The notes under the pieces are model-generated. The model saw only the letters and a program-made list of their open reading frames with translations, had not been told where the DNA came from and did not search any database. The translations under genes were made by a program, and so were the position numbers. This document shows positions 5,302 to 5,350 of a DNA stretch of 5,350 nucleotides, piece after piece (the first letter of the stretch is position 1; every line of letters starts with the position of its first letter). The stretch comes from Anaerolinea thermophila. GTDB taxonomy: Bacteria; Chloroflexota; Anaerolineae; Anaerolineales; Villigracilaceae. Location of the stretch: positions 1 through 5,350 of the forward strand of contig DYLB01000131.1 in assembly GCA_020722305.1 (NCBI GenBank), written 5' to 3'.

Positions 5302-5345
5302 GTCCTGAGCGGATGCTGAGCTTGTCGAAGTGGTAGTCGAAGGAC
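5302..5345. repeat. Interspersed CTGAGC/GTCGAAG hairpin-like repeat
   Basis: Nine bases after the exporter stop, CTGAGC occurs twice (5305-5310, 5316-5321) and GTCGAAG twice (5324-5330, 5336-5342). The ends GTCCT (5302-5306) and AGGAC (5341-5345) are complementary, and CTTGTCGAAG at 5321-5330 can itself form a small CTT/AAG stem. This resembles the compact GTCCTGAGCTTGTCGAAGGA element common between genes in many environmental bacteria, here with two five-base interruptions. No T-run follows, so it is not a typical terminator. It may continue past the window end. Confidence 0.7.
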
Positions 5346-5350
5346 AGGTT

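Overview
The window reads as chromosomal DNA of a high-G+C bacterium, most likely a member of the Chloroflexota (Anaerolineae-like). That placement is an inference. It rests on an ArsR-type regulator with a long N-terminal domain placed directly before an ABC exporter, on intergenic tracts of the heptamer ACTGAAT, and on a CTGAGC/GTCGAAG interspersed repeat at the right edge. No rRNA, tRNA, transposase, integrase or CRISPR array is visible.

Layout. (1) 68-757 (+): a nucleotidyltransferase-fold protein of the MNT/AbiEii type with its catalytic residues intact, closed by a strong intrinsic terminator at 761-801. Its first 46 codons are much richer in G+C than the rest, and a near-perfect Shine-Dalgarno sequence lies inside the gene at that boundary. 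(2) 826-874: seven tandem ACTGAAT heptamers. (3) 880-2145 (-): a 421-residue soluble protein of unrecognised family, convergent with gene 1, with its own promoter and ribosome-binding site. (4) 2146-2386: a divergent control region holding two opposed sigma70-type promoters, a 31-bp imperfect direct repeat, and two TTAGA-N6-TCTAA palindromes placed over the -10 box and start point of the rightward promoter. (5) 2387-3457 (+): an ArsR-family winged-helix regulator. (6) 3453-3494: a second, degenerate heptamer tract that forms the whole intercistronic gap. (7) 3494-5293 (+): an ABC half-transporter whose catalytic glutamate is replaced by aspartate. (8) 5302-5345: an interspersed hairpin-like repeat running towards the window end.

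Working together: the regulator and the ABC gene look like one operon under a promoter that the regulator probably represses itself, released by an unknown ligand. The ABC subunit looks like the degenerate half of a heterodimeric exporter, so a catalytically competent partner is expected just downstream of the window. The nucleotidyltransferase and the 421-residue protein are separate transcription units with no evident link to the exporter. I see no clearly new multi-gene system. The most distinctive signals are the operator/promoter architecture, the heptamer tract used as an operon spacer, and the composite look of the nucleotidyltransferase gene.
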